A stretch of DNA of 56,005 nt from Bdellovibrionales bacterium (GTDB taxonomy: Bacteria; Bdellovibrionota; Bdellovibrionia; Bdellovibrionales; UBA1609), in the NCBI GenBank assembly GCA_023299885.1, contig JALZUS010000003.1:1-56005 (forward strand), read 5' to 3'. Position numbers and translations under genes: made by a program. The stretch's first letter is position 1; the number at the start of each line of letters is the position of its first letter. This document shows, one piece after another, positions 25,914-34,360 of this stretch. A model generated the notes under the pieces. It was given only the letters and a program-made list of their open reading frames with translations, did not search any database and was not told the origin of the DNA.

Positions 25914-27010
25914 GTATTGATAAACAGCGCAAAGCTTATAACGAGTTAAATAATGAAATAAATAAAACAAGCCCATCTGTTTTTTCAAATTTTGAAAAAT
26001 TCAAAAGCTCTGAAATACTTATAAAACAAAATATTAATAAAATTTCTAAAAATTATGACGATAAAACTATCGCAGCTATTTCTCGCGAAAGCCTTGGCTA
26101 TGGCCCACTAGAGGGTTTAATTGATAACCCAGATATTACAGAGATTATAATTAATAGTTATAATGAGATTTTTTTTGAAAATGATAGAAAATTTGAAAAA
26201 CATTCTCAAGTTTTCTCAACACCAGAAAGCTACTTGCAATTTATCAGAACACTTTCTTCTGAAGCTAATATAAAACATGACATCAATACGCCTTTTAGCA
26301 ATGGGCAGTGGCAAAATTTTAGGGTGCACTTAATTGCACCTCCACTAGCAGCAAACACACAACTTACCTTAAGGCGCATCAAAGAAAACGGCTGGGACTT
26401 AGAAAGCCTTATAAATAACAGCCTTATGACAGCACCACAGGCTGAAAAGTTAAAAACATTCTATAAAGATAAAAAAAGCTTACTTATTATTGGCCCGACA
26501 GGCACAGGCAAAACCTCACTTGTTAATTCGCTACTTAAGCTCTCAAAACCTTTAGAACGTATAGTTTGCCTTGAAGATACCGACGAAATTAAATTACCAA
26601 ACACATTATCCACAAAGTTACTCACAAGAATGGATCTCCATAAAAGGCTTCAAGATTTTGAGCTTTCTGATCTCATTATTCAATCGTTAAGAATGCGGCC
26701 AGACAGGCTTATATTAGGCGAAGTCAGGGGCAAAGAAGCAAAAGATTTATTAATGACATTCTCTACAGGGCACAAAGGCGGTATAGCTACCTTGCATGCT
26801 GAAAACCCCAAGCAAGCTTTATGGCGCCTAGAAATGTTAGTACAAATGGGCGCCCCTTCATGGAGCAATGATGGCATTAGACGGCTTATTAAACTGGGCA
26901 TAGATTATGTTATTACCCTAGGCTTTGAGGGCAATAAGCGAAAGCTTACTGGCATCCATAAAATACAAAGCCTAGAACCAACAGGATTTTTATTTAAAAA
27001 TGAAACTTAA
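25910..27010 (+). CDS. cpaF: CpaF/TadA-family secretion ATPase
   Basis: 366 aa, at the short end for CpaF (usually 420-480). Walker A G-P-T-G-T-G-K-T is at 195-202; the Asp box is E-D-T-D-E-I, Walker B L-I-L-G-E-V-R, and the His box G-H-K-G-G-I-A-T-L-H-A. N-terminal CpaF landmarks G-Y-G-P-L-E-G-L and I-T-E-I-I-I-N are present. Such ATPases power Tad pilus assembly at the inner membrane. No TadB/TadC platform, CpaA peptidase, CpaE or Flp pilin adjoins it: the next gene is aspS, convergent with a 4-nt overlap. Confidence 0.87.
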   Translation: MSIDKQRKAYNELNNEINKTSPSVFSNFEKFKSSEILIKQNINKISKNYDDKTIAAISRESLGYGPLEGLIDNPDITEIIINSYNEIFFENDRKFEKHSQVFSTPESYLQFIRTLSSEANIKHDINTPFSNGQWQNFRVHLIAPPLAANTQLTLRRIKENGWDLESLINNSLMTAPQAEKLKTFYKDKKSLLIIGPTGTGKTSLVNSLLKLSKPLERIVCLEDTDEIKLPNTLSTKLLTRMDLHKRLQDFELSDLIIQSLRMRPDRLILGEVRGKEAKDLLMTFSTGHKGGIATLHAENPKQALWRLEMLVQMGAPSWSNDGIRRLIKLGIDYVITLGFEGNKRKLTGIHKIQSLEPTGFLFKNET

Positions 27011-28791
27011 TCTTTTTTAATAGTCCTAATGCCTAACTCTAACAATTGATCACGGTCTACCGCGCTTGGCGCCGAACTCATCAAACAAGTAGCTTTAGCT
27101 GTTTTAGGGAAAGCAATTACGTCGCGGATAGCGTCTGTGTCACATAAAATCATAACAAGCCTATCCAAGCCCCATGCAATACCACCATGTGGAGGCGTTC
27201 CATAGCTTAAAGCCTCAATAAAGAAACCAAATTTCTCTTTAGCTTCATCTTCTGTTAAGCCTAACGATTTAAAAATAGCCTTTTGTTGATCTTGCTGATG
27301 GATACGAATACTTCCGCCCGCAATCTCATGGCCATTACAAACTAAATCATAAGCCTTAGCTTTTAAATCATGAAAATTCTTAGTGTTATTAGCAACTAAG
27401 TCACCTGCAGAGTCTGCATCAGGAGCTGTAAACGGATGGTGACAAGCGACCCAGCGGCCTTCATCTGGCGCATAATCAAATAACGGAAAGCTTGTGACCC
27501 AGCAAAAAGAGTCTTCAACTCCTTCTGTAACTTTTAACTCTTTACCCAAATGGCTTCTTAAAAACCCTAATGAATTTAAACAAGTTAATTTATCATCAGC
27601 CACTATTAAAGCCGCTCCAGATTTTTCAACACCACAAGCCTTTAAAACTTCCTTTAGCTTATCTTCACTAAAAAACTTAGAAACTGGAGACTGTAGTTTT
27701 CCGCTTTCATCAATTTTAATCCACACCAAACCTTTAGCACCCATTTGCTTGGCACTTGCTGTTAATTTATCAAACTGAGTACGGCTGTAGTGACCTATAC
27801 CCTCTACCCCAAAACCCTTAATGTAAGCGCCTCTTGAGATAACATCTGAAAATACTTTGAAGTCTGTGCCTTCAAAATTAGGCTTTAAATCAATAAGCTT
27901 CCAAGGAATTCTTAAGTCAGGCCTATCAGATCCATAATCTTCCATAACGTCGTCATACTTATAGATAGGAACCTTAGGGATATCTTTACCTTTAAATTCT
28001 TTCCATAGTTTTTTTAATAACTTTTCGTTAACAGCCATCACATCGTCTTCATCGACAAAGCTCATTTCAATATCTATTTGGCTAAACTCTGGCTGGCGAT
28101 CTGCACGCAAATCTTCGTCACGAAAACAACGAGCAATCTGAAAATATTTATCAAAACCAGAAATCATTAATAACTGTTTTAAAGTTTGCGGGCTCTGAGG
28201 AAGTGCATAAAAATCGCCATGGTTAACTCTTGAAGGCACCAAGTAATCACGCGCGCCTTCTGGAGTGCTTTTATAAAGTATAGGTGTTTCAATTTCTAAA
28301 AAGTCTTCTTCTGTTAAAAACTGCCTCACCATTTGCATCGTTTTATGGCGAGTAATCATATGTGATTGTAATTTTTTAGAGCGTAACTCTAAGTATCTAT
28401 ATTTTAATTTTAAACTCTCAGTTACCTTTTCATCACTAATTTGAAACGGAGTTGTTTCAGCAGCAGATAAAATATCAAATTCTTCTGCTATAATTTCTAT
28501 AGCACCTGTTGGTATTTTTTTATTTTCCATGCCCTCCGGCCTCTTATTGACCTTGCCTTTAAGAGCCACAACATACTCAGTCCTGACATCTTTTGCCGAA
28601 GCTTGAGCCGCTTGCTGAGGGTCAAGAACCACCTGCACTATACCTTCTCTGTCTCTAAGGTCTATAAAAACCAGGCCACCATGATCACGCCTTGTATCCA
28701 CCCAACCCATAAGGACAACAGTTTCGCCGGCATTATCTGCTGCAAGCCTGCCGCAATAATGAGTTCTTTTTTCTTTAGATACAAAGTTCAC
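27007..28791 (-). CDS. aspS: Aspartyl-tRNA synthetase, bacterial type
   Basis: 594 aa, the full bacterial AspRS length including the GAD insertion. The anticodon-binding OB fold is at the N-terminus (V-L-M-G-W-V-D-T-R-R-D-H-G-G). Class II motif 2 is F-R-D-E-D-L-R-A-D-R-Q-P-E-F, motif 3 G-G-I-A-W-G-L-D-R-L. I choose a GTG at 28791 because AAGGAG (28798-28803) lies 6 nt upstream and the following residues match the family start; the ATG at 28809 has no ribosome site. A residue typical of discriminating or non-discriminating enzymes cannot be judged by eye. Confidence 0.93.
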   Translation of the reverse strand: MNFVSKEKRTHYCGRLAADNAGETVVLMGWVDTRRDHGGLVFIDLRDREGIVQVVLDPQQAAQASAKDVRTEYVVALKGKVNKRPEGMENKKIPTGAIEIIAEEFDILSAAETTPFQISDEKVTESLKLKYRYLELRSKKLQSHMITRHKTMQMVRQFLTEEDFLEIETPILYKSTPEGARDYLVPSRVNHGDFYALPQSPQTLKQLLMISGFDKYFQIARCFRDEDLRADRQPEFSQIDIEMSFVDEDDVMAVNEKLLKKLWKEFKGKDIPKVPIYKYDDVMEDYGSDRPDLRIPWKLIDLKPNFEGTDFKVFSDVISRGAYIKGFGVEGIGHYSRTQFDKLTASAKQMGAKGLVWIKIDESGKLQSPVSKFFSEDKLKEVLKACGVEKSGAALIVADDKLTCLNSLGFLRSHLGKELKVTEGVEDSFCWVTSFPLFDYAPDEGRWVACHHPFTAPDADSAGDLVANNTKNFHDLKAKAYDLVCNGHEIAGGSIRIHQQDQQKAIFKSLGLTEDEAKEKFGFFIEALSYGTPPHGGIAWGLDRLVMILCDTDAIRDVIAFPKTAKATCLMSSAPSAVDRDQLLELGIRTIKKD

Positions 28792-28845
28792 AGTACACTC
28801 CTTAGACATATTGAAAATTAAGACCACATGAGGTTATAATGACCC

Positions 28846-29148
28846 ATGCCAAAAATCAATTTATCTCATAGTTCAAAACTCAGTCCAGAAGAAGCTTTTG
28901 AAAAAGTTTGCTGCATTATCGAAGAAGACAAACAACTCAAAAGCCTAGACTCTGGTTATCAGTGTGATTTCAACAAAAAGAAGCTCTGCGGAAGTGCCAA
29001 GAGCAAATTTTTCAAAGCAGACCTATCTGTTACTGAGTCTAAGTCCGGTAGTGATATTGAAATCATTATAGACCTTCCAATGAAATTTGCCCTTGCTAAG
29101 GGAATGATCACAAAAACCCTACAAAACAAGATGAAGTCAGTGCTATAA
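28846..29148 (+). CDS. Small protein resembling the polyhydroxyalkanoate-system family (PF09650-like)
   Basis: 100 aa, cytosolic, no signal. The pattern (early S-P-E-E-A-F-E-K-V helix, beta strands with Y-Q-C-D-F, F-F-K-A-D-L-S-V, then I-E-I-I-I-D-L-P-M-K-F-A-L-A-K-G and a terminal basic helix) matches my recollection of the 'putative polyhydroxyalkanoic acid system' family. No PHA synthase or phasin gene is nearby, so that name should not be taken as function. It ends 10 nt before rpoH and is probably cotranscribed with it. Confidence 0.5.
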   Translation: MPKINLSHSSKLSPEEAFEKVCCIIEEDKQLKSLDSGYQCDFNKKKLCGSAKSKFFKADLSVTESKSGSDIEIIIDLPMKFALAKGMITKTLQNKMKSVL

Positions 29149-29158
29149 AGAGGTCGTA

Positions 29159-30064
29159 ATGACCAGCGACGACAAGAAATCAAAAAAACCAAAGATGCCT
29201 GCCATTAAAGAAAAGGCATTAAGTGTAACGGACCCCCTGGGCCGATACATGGCTGAGGTTAAAAAATACCCCCTCCTTTCAAAAGAAGAAGAAAAGCGCC
29301 TAGCACTACTTTTTTATGATGAAGGCGATCAGTCAGCCGCCGAGCAGCTAGTGACTGCTAATTTACGCTTCGTTGTAAAGATTGCTGCTGAGTATTCTAA
29401 GTTTGGAAATAAGATGATCGACCTCATACAAGAGGGCAATATGGGCCTCATGCATGGGGTTAGACAATACAACCCCTATAATGGTGCCCGCCTTATAACT
29501 TATGCTGTTTGGTGGATACGCGGCTACATTCAAGAATACCTCATGAAGCAACACTCTATGGTTAGAGTTGGGACCACGGCCAACCAAAGAAAGCTTTTTT
29601 ATCAATTACGCAAACAAAAAGAAGAGCTAGAGCGACTTGGTTTTGATGCTGGTGTAAAAAAATTAAGTGGCCAACTTGGGATTTCTGAAAAAGAAGTTTC
29701 TGAAATGACTCAAAGAATGTCTGGTGGCGACATCAGTCTTAACAAACCCATTAATCAAGATGGGACAACAACTCTGATCGAGCTTCAGCAAGATGAATAT
29801 CAGTCACAAGCTGACGATCAGCTGGGGAATAAAGAAGAAATACAGCAATTAAGAGAAAGCATTAACAGCATTAAAGATCAGCTGAATGCTCGTGAAATTG
29901 AATTATTAAATGATAGGCTACTTTCAGACTCACCAAAAACTTTAAAAGTGATTGGCGATAAATATGGAGTGTCACGAGAGGCGGTTCGCCAAATGGAAGC
30001 TCGCCTTCTTAAAAAAATTAAAGCTAAGCTTCATGAAGCCTTAGACATAGACTCAGGAAATTGA
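29159..30064 (+). CDS. rpoH: Heat-shock-type sigma factor RpoH (sigma-32)
   Basis: 301 aa group 2/3 sigma-70 factor. Region 2 contains L-V-T-A-N-L-R-F-V-V, D-L-I-Q-E-G-N-M-G-L and T-Y-A-V-W-W-I-R; region 4 ends with S-R-E-A-V-R-Q-M-E. The RpoH box Q-R-K-L-F-Y-Q-L-R near residues 142-150 distinguishes it from RpoD and RpoS and is the site through which RNA polymerase binding and FtsH-mediated turnover are controlled in proteobacteria. Its last 34 bases overlap, in antisense, the end of fliA. Confidence 0.88.
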   Translation: MTSDDKKSKKPKMPAIKEKALSVTDPLGRYMAEVKKYPLLSKEEEKRLALLFYDEGDQSAAEQLVTANLRFVVKIAAEYSKFGNKMIDLIQEGNMGLMHGVRQYNPYNGARLITYAVWWIRGYIQEYLMKQHSMVRVGTTANQRKLFYQLRKQKEELERLGFDAGVKKLSGQLGISEKEVSEMTQRMSGGDISLNKPINQDGTTTLIELQQDEYQSQADDQLGNKEEIQQLRESINSIKDQLNAREIELLNDRLLSDSPKTLKVIGDKYGVSREAVRQMEARLLKKIKAKLHEALDIDSGN

Positions 30065-30825
30065 GCCCCAAGTTTGCCTCTTAACTTACCAATAGCTTGT
30101 GCATGCAACTGAGAAACACGGCTTTCTGTCACTCTCAAAATTTTACCAATTTCTTTAAGGTTTAAATCTTCGTAGTAGTAAAGTGATAGTACTAATCTTT
30201 GTCTTTCAGGAAGCTCTTCAATAGCTACAGTCATTGTCTTTTTAACTGACTTTACATTTAATTGCGCTACTGGGTTATTGAATTTAATTTCATCTAAAAT
30301 ACTTAGGATTGATTTTTTATCAACATTGCTTAACGTAGCCTGGTCATCAATAGACAAAAGGCTCACTGGCTTTACAGTATTCACTAATTTGTGAAACTCA
30401 GTCATCGTCATTTTAAGCTCTGCTGCTACCTCAGGGTCTTCTGGCAAACGGCCTAGCTCAATTTCAAGCTTATTGATTGTACGATCTAATAATTTAGATT
30501 TATCACGAACAGAACGAGGAACCCAATCTTGTGCTCTAAGCTCATCTAAGATGGCACCACGAATCCTGAACTCAGCATAAGTTTTAAATTTGTTGTCACG
30601 AGTAGAGTCATACTTATTAATAGCATCCATTAAACCAATAACACCACTTGATATTAAATCATCTAACTCTATGTTTGATGGCAAACGCATTGCAATTTTT
30701 TGCGCGATAAATTTAATTAGTGGAGCGTACTCGGTGATCAGCCTGTCTTTTTGCTGATCAGTTAAAAGACTCGGAGTCTCTTTATACTTCTTTAACAGGC
30801 TTGCTACGTTACTCTTCTCTGACAT
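30031..30825 (-). CDS. fliA: Flagellar-type sigma factor FliA/WhiG (sigma-28)
   Basis: 264 aa from the ATG at 30825 (AAGGAG 7 nt upstream). Region 2 has Y-A-P-L-I-K-F-I-A, E-L-D-D-L-I-S-S-G-V-I-G-L and F-R-I-R-G-A-I-L-D-E-L-R-A-Q-D-W-V-P-R-S-V-R, the last being the signature of the FliA/WhiG/SigB branch. Region 4 ends L-K-E-I-G-K-I-L-R-V-T-E-S-R-V-S-Q-L. It directs late flagellar and chemotaxis genes in flagellated bacteria; in this family other regulons (WhiG-like) also occur. It lies downstream of fliO but is separated by a 269-bp AT-rich spacer. Confidence 0.9.
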   Translation of the reverse strand: MSEKSNVASLLKKYKETPSLLTDQQKDRLITEYAPLIKFIAQKIAMRLPSNIELDDLISSGVIGLMDAINKYDSTRDNKFKTYAEFRIRGAILDELRAQDWVPRSVRDKSKLLDRTINKLEIELGRLPEDPEVAAELKMTMTEFHKLVNTVKPVSLLSIDDQATLSNVDKKSILSILDEIKFNNPVAQLNVKSVKKTMTVAIEELPERQRLVLSLYYYEDLNLKEIGKILRVTESRVSQLHAQAIGKLRGKLGAQFPESMSKAS

Positions 30826-30948
30826 CACTTCACTCCTTTGAACTAATGATTATTATACTAATTTGAGACTCTGTTTTATACGGTCAAATAAAAAACAAAT
30901 ACTCGCTTCCATTCTTTTCTACAAAAACTTCATTGTTTTCATAGGCTT

Positions 30949-30980
30949 AACATTGTTTAACTTCTTGTTTTTACAATGTT
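30949..30980. promoter_or_regulatory. Inverted repeat in the fliO-fliA spacer
   Basis: AACATTGT (30949-30956) and ACAATGTT (30973-30980) are exact inverted 8-mers separated by 16 bp, about 125 bp upstream of the fliA start. The spacing (24 bp centre to centre) could suit a dimeric regulator bound to adjacent helical faces; a TATAAT (complement of 30852-30857) lies nearer to fliA. In AT-rich DNA chance occurrence is possible. Confidence 0.4.
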
Positions 30981-31094
30981 ATTTTGTATCGATCTGAAAC
31001 ATAAAAAATATTTTTTCTTTTCTTTCTCTTGTCTCAACCTGATACACATTTTATTTCTATCAACACTTTCGCAACACTCTTGGTTTCTTTTTTC

Positions 31095-31949
31095 TTATAT
31101 TGCCTTTTGCATGTATTCACTCACATGGCGCTGGCTTTCTACTTTAGATACAAACCTTGTCTTGAAAATGTTTTTAATAAATAAGTACTGTGTCCCTTCG
31201 ATCTCTATAACCAAGAGCTTTTGAAAAAGCCCCAAGCTATACTCATCAGACACATGTACAAAGCTATTTGAGTTAAATATTTTTTTCTTTCTTTTAAAAG
31301 AACCAATAAATACAAAGAAAAGTGCAGCCAATAATAAAGCCATAGCTGCATAGACAATGCCTTGTAAATTTTTCTCAAAATTTGATGGATTACGCTCAAT
31401 AGAATTAACCGAAATCTGATCAGCCTGTGTCTTACTTATAACCGGAGCTAAAGCCTCAACAGGTGTCTTATCAGTATTCTTATTGGTAGTTTTTTCTTGA
31501 ACCTCTTGCTCAATCTCACCAAGCCTTTGGCTTAATTCAAATGAAGGCTTTAAATTAATGAAGTTTTCAAGGTTTAAGCTCAAACGCTTTCCATCTTTTT
31601 CCGCCACAAACTTATCTTTTACAGATAAAGCGTCAAAGCCTTTCTCAAAAACAATACGCACTCTCATTGTGTTCTTATCATATTGATAAAAAGAGACTTT
31701 ATTTATTTTTTGAGTATTTTCAGGGCTGAATTCTGCTTTTCTCATTACAATAGAGTTAGGAATACTAAGTTGTATAATATTAGAAAAATAACTCGTTTTA
31801 ATTTTGTTATTTTTTAAAGCCTCGTCAAAAAATACGTTGATATTGAATTTACCATTCTTTTGCTCGTAATTATGACTTCTATAAAAAGGCTTAGCATAAG
31901 ATATACTACACGAAAGTAAAATAGCCGCCATTAATGCTTTTTGATACAT
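31095..31949 (-). CDS. fliO: FliO-like protein with AMIN-like periplasmic domain
   Basis: 284 aa, about twice the usual FliO. A signal peptide (residues 1-19, ending S-Y-A-K) is followed by a beta-rich region (20-135) that recalls AMIN domains (K-I-K-T-S-Y-F-S-N-I-I-Q-L-S-I-P, then T-M-R-V-R-I-V-F). A linker leads to one transmembrane segment (about residues 197-216), a basic K-R-K-K-K, and the short cytosolic FliO motif S-L-G-L-F-Q-K-L-L-V-I-E-I-E-G. FliO assists assembly of the FliP ring of the flagellar export gate. Its stop-to-start junction with the preceding gene is direct (TAAATG). No fliP follows. Confidence 0.65.
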   Translation of the reverse strand: MYQKALMAAILLSCSISYAKPFYRSHNYEQKNGKFNINVFFDEALKNNKIKTSYFSNIIQLSIPNSIVMRKAEFSPENTQKINKVSFYQYDKNTMRVRIVFEKGFDALSVKDKFVAEKDGKRLSLNLENFINLKPSFELSQRLGEIEQEVQEKTTNKNTDKTPVEALAPVISKTQADQISVNSIERNPSNFEKNLQGIVYAAMALLLAALFFVFIGSFKRKKKIFNSNSFVHVSDEYSLGLFQKLLVIEIEGTQYLFIKNIFKTRFVSKVESQRHVSEYMQKAI

Positions 31950-32792
31950 TTAAGCTCCCTTCATTTCATGCTGAGTGCTTATAGAAAAACTAACTACACC
32001 CTCTTTAATAGTGATTTCACCAGTCTCTATACGAACCCTATCAACCACTAAATAGAACGGATACACCGCTAGAACTTCAAAAGATTTTTTAGCGATCTCA
32101 TCTAGATTAATATTTTCAAGATAAGCATATGTGCTCACCTTTAAAGAATCTCTTGTATTAAAAATTTCAAAATTAAGGCTATCAATATCTACAGAAACTA
32201 TATTTTCTTGAGTGAGCTCTGCAATCACAGCATCTTCAAAATAAAGGGCTAAATTCGCATTAATTTTCTCAGCCAAAGTAGACTTTGCAACCACTACATT
32301 CTTTTTAGTGATTGGAGTCACTACAGCTAAATCCGCAGTACGCGACTTAAAGTAATTTGCAGGCACACTTATCTTTATCATTTGATCTTCAAAGTTAAAA
32401 CGATAAAGAGTAGCTGATTCATTATTTTCAAAGCCATCCAATAAAGCGGAAGCTTTTAAAATTTGCTTTGATACATTATTTTGAATTTTAGAAAAGATAT
32501 GCTTTTCTAAATGACTAGGCTTACTAGCACTAGCATAAGCTTTACGCGAATACTCTTTAGAAAGAAGCTCTCTATTAACAGTATTACTAATTTCAAGATC
32601 AATACTTTCAACATCATTTTCTAAAGGCTTAGAGTCGATAAAATAAAGATCTATTTTATAACCTAAACGATCTGTAAAAATAGACTCTAAAGTCTCAGAA
32701 AGCTTATCAATACCATCTACAGCATTTGTGTTGCTGCCAGAAAATACAGCCTGTATGGCCTGAAGTTCTGTCTGTGATAATTTATCGCTCAT
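31950..32792 (-). CDS. Protein in the fliM/fliN position, weakly FliM-like
   Basis: 280 aa. The first residues, M-S-D-K-L-S-Q-T-E-L-Q-A-I, parallel the conserved N-terminus of FliM (L-S-Q-x-E-I-D-A-L-L), which binds CheY-P. The rest is a soluble alpha/beta protein with two similar-sized parts; I do not see the FliM CheC-like core nor a clear SpoA domain, so identity depends on this short match and on its location between fliL and fliO, where fliM and fliN belong. It may be a highly diverged switch protein. A 22-nt gap separates it from fliL. Confidence 0.5.
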   Translation of the reverse strand: MSDKLSQTELQAIQAVFSGSNTNAVDGIDKLSETLESIFTDRLGYKIDLYFIDSKPLENDVESIDLEISNTVNRELLSKEYSRKAYASASKPSHLEKHIFSKIQNNVSKQILKASALLDGFENNESATLYRFNFEDQMIKISVPANYFKSRTADLAVVTPITKKNVVVAKSTLAEKINANLALYFEDAVIAELTQENIVSVDIDSLNFEIFNTRDSLKVSTYAYLENINLDEIAKKSFEVLAVYPFYLVVDRVRIETGEITIKEGVVSFSISTQHEMKGA

Positions 32793-32814
32793 TCTTTTCC
32801 CTTACAGCAAGCTA

Positions 32815-33240
32815 TTACAGCTTGGCTCCTATATATGTGACACTTAAAACTTCGCCTTGAGTTAAAAAGTCATTTATAAAAAGCTGAAGCTCTTTACCCA
32901 TTTTATTTTGACCTTTTTTACTTAATACCGTGTCTGAAGTGTTTGAAGAAAAAGTCATAGAAATCATATTTTCAAACTGACTCCCCATACTATCTATTTC
33001 TTGTTTTACACGGTTGTTACTGCAGTATAATTTAAAATCAAGCTCGTAAGCCTTAATTCCTTTATTTGAATTTAATCTCACTAGTAGTTTTTTTTCTGAT
33101 ATATGATTGCTTGTTCTAGGCTTAACCTCTACCACTTGATTAGGAACATTGTTTGTTTCTTTGTGAGTGTTTAATGACCTGTACATAAATAATCCTGCAC
33201 TGATCATAAGAGTTAAAATTAAAAAAGGTTTTATCAACAT
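32815..33240 (-). CDS. fliL: FliL-like basal-body-associated protein
   Basis: 141 aa from the ATG at 33240 (a GTG is immediately before it). One N-terminal transmembrane segment (residues 4-19) precedes a periplasmic domain with the FliL C-terminal pattern: ...S-M-T-F-S-S-N-T-S-D-T-V-L-S-K-K-G-Q-N-K-M-G split here for length, then I-N-D-F-L-T-Q-G-E-V and a final beta strand. FliL forms rings around stators and raises motor torque. Similarity is limited to the C-terminal half, so confidence is moderate; the following FliM/N-position gene and fliO support it. Confidence 0.62.
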   Translation of the reverse strand: MLIKPFLILTLMISAGLFMYRSLNTHKETNNVPNQVVEVKPRTSNHISEKKLLVRLNSNKGIKAYELDFKLYCSNNRVKQEIDSMGSQFENMISMTFSSNTSDTVLSKKGQNKMGKELQLFINDFLTQGEVLSVTYIGAKL

Positions 33241-33417
33241 CACACAAGTATCAATTGCAACACGGATACCAAGCAGACCTTGTGACAGACAAGATGCTTA
33301 AAACAAATCTAGAGTGTTTGAAAAACGTCTAGGATCTGAATTTTGTCGATTTTAATAACTATAAGACTAATTTTTGACTGGCCCTAAGAAAGGCCACTGG
33401 ACTTAGTGTGGTCGAAA

Positions 33418-34233
33418 CTACAAAGTTTCTTTAAGCTTACTAATAGATAAATCATGAAGGGTACCGTTAGTAGCTAAGATGCTCTTAGAGTCCATGGCAA
33501 AAGTATCACCACTATATTGAGAAACACGGCCGCCAGCTTCTTCTACCAGTAATGAGCCCGCAGCTACATCCCATGGCTTTAATCCTGATTCCCAGAAGAT
33601 ATCAATTACACCGGCCGCCACCAAACATAAATCATAAGCAGCAGACCCCGTACGTCTAAAGCCTCTTATGCCTGAAATCATTTTTGAAAACCTTTGAATT
33701 TGCTGGTTAAGCACTTCTTTATCTGGAGCAATAAATCCAGTCGCCATTAATGCCTGCGAGTACTCTCCCCTAGAACTTACTGATATCTGATGAGTCCCTT
33801 CAGGAGTTTTTAAATAGGCACCCTTATTCTTTTCTACGTAAAATGTGTGCTTGAGTTCGGGCAAGTGCACTACACCGACCTGCATTTGACCATCTACTTC
33901 GACGCCAATGCTAGTGCAGTACAATGGGACTCCATATATATAGTTAGTTGTCCCATCTAATGGATCAATAATCCAGCGAGTACCCTCAGAGCTTAATAGG
34001 CTACCACCGTCTTTGAAGTGAGACTCTTCTGCAATAATGTTATGATCTGGAAAGCTCTTTTTTATTATGGATATAATAGCGTCTTCACAGGCCTCGTCCG
34101 CCTCTGAAACTAGCCCTTCATTATTTTTTTCTCTGATATTTTTAAGCTGGCCTTTGTATTTTAAAAGTATTTCAGCCGCTTTATCTGCAGCCTCTAACCC
34201 CACCTCAAGAATTTTGTTATTTGAAACGTTCAT
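33418..34233 (-). CDS. Inositol monophosphatase family protein (SuhB-like)
   Basis: 271 aa from the ATG at 34233, which has GAGGT about 12 nt upstream and matches the family start; the frame is open to a TTG at 34311. The Mg-dependent phosphatase motifs are present: A-E-E-S, W-I-I-D-P-L-D-G-T-T-N and K-P-W-D-V-A-A-G. Substrates in this family include myo-inositol-1-phosphate, fructose-1,6-bisphosphate and PAP, and SuhB also acts in rRNA antitermination; the precise role is not readable. It is divergent from the SPOR gene. Confidence 0.85.
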   Translation of the reverse strand: MNVSNNKILEVGLEAADKAAEILLKYKGQLKNIREKNNEGLVSEADEACEDAIISIIKKSFPDHNIIAEESHFKDGGSLLSSEGTRWIIDPLDGTTNYIYGVPLYCTSIGVEVDGQMQVGVVHLPELKHTFYVEKNKGAYLKTPEGTHQISVSSRGEYSQALMATGFIAPDKEVLNQQIQRFSKMISGIRGFRRTGSAAYDLCLVAAGVIDIFWESGLKPWDVAAGSLLVEEAGGRVSQYSGDTFAMDSKSILATNGTLHDLSISKLKETL

Positions 34234-34360
34234 GAAGTCAGCATACCTCAAAAGAACTGCATTATCTATACTATTGATTCTACTTAACATTAGATTTTTA
34301 CTTAGATTCAAGATACCATTTTAAAAAAGCGTTGTGACAACGACTCAACCGGAGGCCCAA

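Noticed and set aside
29363-29605. Minus-strand open frame inside rpoH
   Set aside because: Lies wholly inside a conserved sigma-factor coding region on the other strand.
30976-31224. Plus-strand open frame over the end of fliO and the fliO-fliA spacer
   Set aside because: Low-complexity hydrophobic translation of AT-rich antisense DNA; no ribosome site or family resemblance.
33360-33420. TGGCC...GGCCA stem after the IMPase gene as a terminator
   Set aside because: Five base pairs with no clear U tract; too weak to list.
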